A stretch of 6,900 nt of DNA from Microcaldota archaeon (GTDB lineage: Archaea; Micrarchaeota; Micrarchaeia; Micrarchaeales; Micrarchaeaceae): NCBI GenBank assembly GCA_021828345.1, contig JAJZJI010000060.1:1-6900 (forward strand), in the 5' to 3' direction. Shown here piece after piece: positions 6,101-6,900 of the stretch. Made by a program: the position numbers and the translations under genes. Position 1 is the stretch's first letter. Each line of letters starts with the position of its first letter. The notes under the pieces are model-generated. The model saw only the letters and a list, made by a program, of their open reading frames with translations. It had not been told where the DNA came from and did no database searches.

Positions 6101-6514
6101 GGTCAATATGAGTCTTTTATGATAGGTATAATTCCAAATGCTTCATCACCAACAGATTATAGCTTAAATATACATGCATCAACAAATGGTGCTACAACAG
6201 GTGAAATAGCAATGTCAGGTGGTGCTGTAAGGCTTAATCAATGGTCATTTCTATGTGGATTATATAATGGAACATATTATAAAGGTTATATTAATGGAGA
6301 TCTTGTAATCAATTCAAGTAATCCGCAGTTTTATACAAATTTGCAAAATATCTGGGTAGGTGGCAATAGTTTTGGAGGTTATTCAACTGCCCAAATTAAA
6401 AATGTACAAATATACAATACATCTCTTACGCAGCAGCAAATAGCACTACTTTATTTACAGCAGATGCAGACTAAATATGTAAATGTCTCAATTGGCAATA
6501 GTGGTTTAAGATGA
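3182..6514 (+). CDS. Large secreted protein with pilin-type N-terminus and three LamG/ConA-like domains
   Basis: Starting at ATG 3182 gives 1110 residues. A TTG at 3170 adds four, but it sits only about 14 bases after the TATA box, and the ATG gives a compact class III signal: MAFKNRI, then Q8-VAL-E12-FL and a hydrophobic helix to about residue 33. Residues 34-180 look like a pilin-type beta domain (SLQLIVQNIATEIG, GNGFSLALSL, VKYSILMS). LamG-like domains follow at about 181-378, 473-715 and 930-1100. Their landmarks are TISAWIY / TISAWVD / ITVCALV, a WTFVSG-type strand, and a closing NxQIYNTS helix. The first two also carry EGI-x-G-x-PL and a W-x-PL-[ND]-G segment. Residues 740-928 resemble a PA14-like insert. 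There are nearly 40 N-x-[ST] sequons and no C-terminal membrane helix. LamG folds commonly bind glycans or proteins, so a surface adhesin is the likely role; the ligand is unknown. Its TGA overlaps the next gene's ATG. Confidence 0.75.
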   Translation: MAFKNRIQVALEFLMIYLVILVIFLLVFMTIIVQRSSLVSNQASLSLQLIVQNIATEIGTVGSSGNGFSLALSLVPTIDNVKYSILMSNTGMVIGSMKIGGQNITAEALTNYQNLHINGTEIKSQNNIKLYSVPLINGTDLYFYNSNGSLYINERPMNYSPQGVISLKQAAAVEAATFNASRLKPSIILNNYIAPISNNFASHTISAWIYLNSYSSAPQVIYSEGTPSETLVWQILPDAILQLGIYNGAQWNFVNSSAPIPLHQWTFVSGVITKVPGSTTYLVPIEYINGTIAGVESKNIETFGTNPSAHYFAIGGNVSASLKDFNGSIANLQIYNTSLSNLQIDTLYQEGISGQPLAKESLLGWFPLNGNANEYTGNINFTTADNVTYINVGELALNITSNETSKYLVSLSSVYGSMSSNGNYTSILASNNNNYFAFVTSNNSTVSPVAVSVIEPQSSISFNSLHLSYNFNNLAVWYPLSSGFGSSAYNFASQNTITNGNFNNVSWRSPIPNATSLSAPLFNSSDFIKGVINAKYLKNNAFNTNTLTISAWVDWSGLQGMQNIASIYSATNLFGIFISGSNFSAVLNNGTSTSYYSNTLNASLFENNEALITGVMNLTNNTMIIYIDGIPSKALPIYSPASLQVQDFSIGGISGGDPLGALTSFNGSISNVQIYNTSFTQQQVSKLFEEGITGSPLGNAPLIAWLPLDGAMNDFAPSFSSTSSSSKITYKYKAPVVSNINNFNAGRFFAKAAMVKGAFCCSITSIPAYEKFWNDSVNPNPLNPANVIFNESGLLNITNSSNGFGFSYSGFNTKKILGYNTIPFPLTLNELNNNSVAANGPNPFLSAYIYVYLNSSYLIKINHKAGANIFYKKLNQQAFSVLPMQNWLVPDSTNKDSINFKPGIYEFTIDWINIINFGNIAINISKLYSPNAVPKFTALRKSYIKSQTVPGITSKITVCALVNAQQPNNAFIGGQYESFMIGIIPNASSPTDYSLNIHASTNGATTGEIAMSGGAVRLNQWSFLCGLYNGTYYKGYINGDLVINSSNPQFYTNLQNIWVGGNSFGGYSTAQIKNVQIYNTSLTQQQIALLYLQQMQTKYVNVSIGNSGLR
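4154..4306 (+). repeat. LamG C-terminal signature, copy 1 (residues 325-375)
   Basis: This unit encodes FNGSIANLQIYNTSLS, then LYQEGISGQPL and WFPLNGNANEY. It is the closing helix and strand of the first LamG-like domain. About 26 of its 51 residues are identical to copy 2, so the domains probably arose by an old internal duplication; the DNA itself is well diverged. Confidence 0.7.
5174..5326 (+). repeat. LamG C-terminal signature, copy 2 (residues 665-715)
   Basis: This unit encodes FNGSISNVQIYNTSFT, then LFEEGITGSPL and WLPLDGAMNDF. It aligns without gaps to copy 1 and closes the second LamG-like domain. It lies immediately after the G7 tract at 5144-5150. Confidence 0.7.
5399..5965 (+). 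other. PA14-like segment between the second and third LamG domains (residues 740-928)
   Basis: Residues 740-928 lack LamG landmarks. The second half reads FLSAYIYVYLNSSYLIKINH, then GANIFY, a tryptophan (W887), INFKPGIYEFTIDW and a final NIAINISKL strand. This order is reminiscent of the PA14 beta-barrel, where a strand ending in a tyrosine is followed by a D-G turn, then a G-x-Y strand. A vicinal cysteine pair (C760-C761) opens the segment. PA14 domains often bind carbohydrate. The similarity is by eye and could reflect any beta-sandwich. Confidence 0.35.
6392..6463 (+). repeat. LamG C-terminal signature, copy 3 (residues 1071-1094)
   Basis: This unit encodes QIKNVQIYNTSLTQQQIALL. It matches copies 1 and 2 through the NxQIYNTS core and shares the TQQQ of copy 2. 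It ends before the EGI-x-G-x-PL extension because the protein stops a few residues later. Confidence 0.65.
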
Positions 6515-6900
6515 AAACAAAACAGCAATTTTGGAGCATAGACTTTATATTTGCTATTGTAATATTTGGGACAATGATAAGCATTTTATTCTATGCATGG
6601 TTTAATTTAAATACGGAAATGTCTTCATCATTCAATAATAATCAGGTAATGCAAATACAAGCACAGGGTATGGTATCAAAGCTACTTTCTACTGGAAGTC
6701 CATCAAATTGGTACTCTTATATTAATACAACAAATCCTGCTACCTGGCAATATAGCCAGATAGGTCTTATTAGTAATGGATCTGAAATATCAATGCAAAA
6801 AGTATTTACATTGATGGCAATGTCCAATAGCAATTATACTGTTTCAAAGCAAGCATTAGGAATAAGTTACAATTACTATATACAACTTTATAATAATCAA
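6511..6900 (+). CDS. Secreted or membrane-anchored pilin-like protein, N-terminal part (runs off the right edge)
   Basis: The start codon lies within ATGA (6511-6514), so it overlaps the stop of the LamG-repeat gene by four bases. No Shine-Dalgarno-like sequence is clear, and translational coupling is likely. The frame is open for 130 codons to the edge. MKTKQQFWSIDFIF leads into a hydrophobic helix to about residue 29. This resembles a class III signal but is degenerate, with Asp (D11) in place of the usual Glu and no clear Q at the expected +1. The following part has LLSTGSPSNW (residues 61-70), then IGLISNGSEISMQKV, a pattern I recall from archaeal secreted proteins that read roughly L-x-x-x-G-x-P-x-N-W ... 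IGL ... K. Function is unknown. Overlap with its neighbour suggests it is made together with the large LamG protein, perhaps as a partner in the same surface structure. Confidence 0.68.
   Translation, partial: MKTKQQFWSIDFIFAIVIFGTMISILFYAWFNLNTEMSSSFNNNQVMQIQAQGMVSKLLSTGSPSNWYSYINTTNPATWQYSQIGLISNGSEISMQKVFTLMAMSNSNYTVSKQALGISYNYYIQLYNNQ

Noticed and set aside
1..6900. CRISPR array, tRNA, rRNA or insertion sequence
   Set aside because: No regularly spaced repeats, no cloverleaf-like or rRNA-like sequence and no transposase-like protein or terminal inverted repeats were seen.

Overview
This strongly AT-rich window most likely comes from an archaeon, probably a small-genome DPANN lineage of the Micrarchaeota/Parvarchaeota (ARMAN) type. 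The evidence is the start of a Cdc48/VAT-type AAA+ ATPase at the left edge, archaeal TATA-like elements close to start codons, and large secreted proteins with class III (archaellin/pilin-type) signal peptides. These proteins also carry DUF2341-like and LamG/concanavalin-A-like modules of the kind recalled from those genomes. The lineage assignment is inference from protein style and was not tested by a database search.

Layout: positions 1-93 (minus strand) hold the first 31 codons of a Cdc48/VAT-like ATPase. Positions 94-389 are an AT-rich divergent intergenic region with promoter candidates for both flanking genes. Positions 390-1103 (plus) encode a GNAT-fold acetyltransferase-like protein with a basic C-terminal extension. 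Positions 1165-2934 encode a 589-residue secreted protein with a class III signal peptide, a cysteine-paired N-terminal domain, a DUF2341-like module and a lectin-like C-terminal half. Positions 2935-3181 are an unusual A-rich, nearly T-run-free spacer with short direct repeats, followed by a promoter. Positions 3182-6514 encode a 1110-residue secreted protein with a pilin-like N-terminus, three LamG/ConA-like repeats and an interposed PA14-like segment. At 6511 a further secreted or membrane-anchored protein begins through an ATGA overlap and runs off the right edge.

The three plus-strand proteins from 1165 onward look like one cell-surface locus. Each has an N-terminal hydrophobic helix of pilin or pilin-related type, and the ectodomains are rich in Asn-X-Ser/Thr sequons. 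The two complete proteins have no second membrane helix. The best inference is a set of pilin-anchored, glycan-binding surface proteins, possibly used for cell-cell (host) attachment. That function is not shown by the sequence. The acetyltransferase and the Cdc48 gene have no evident functional link to the surface locus.
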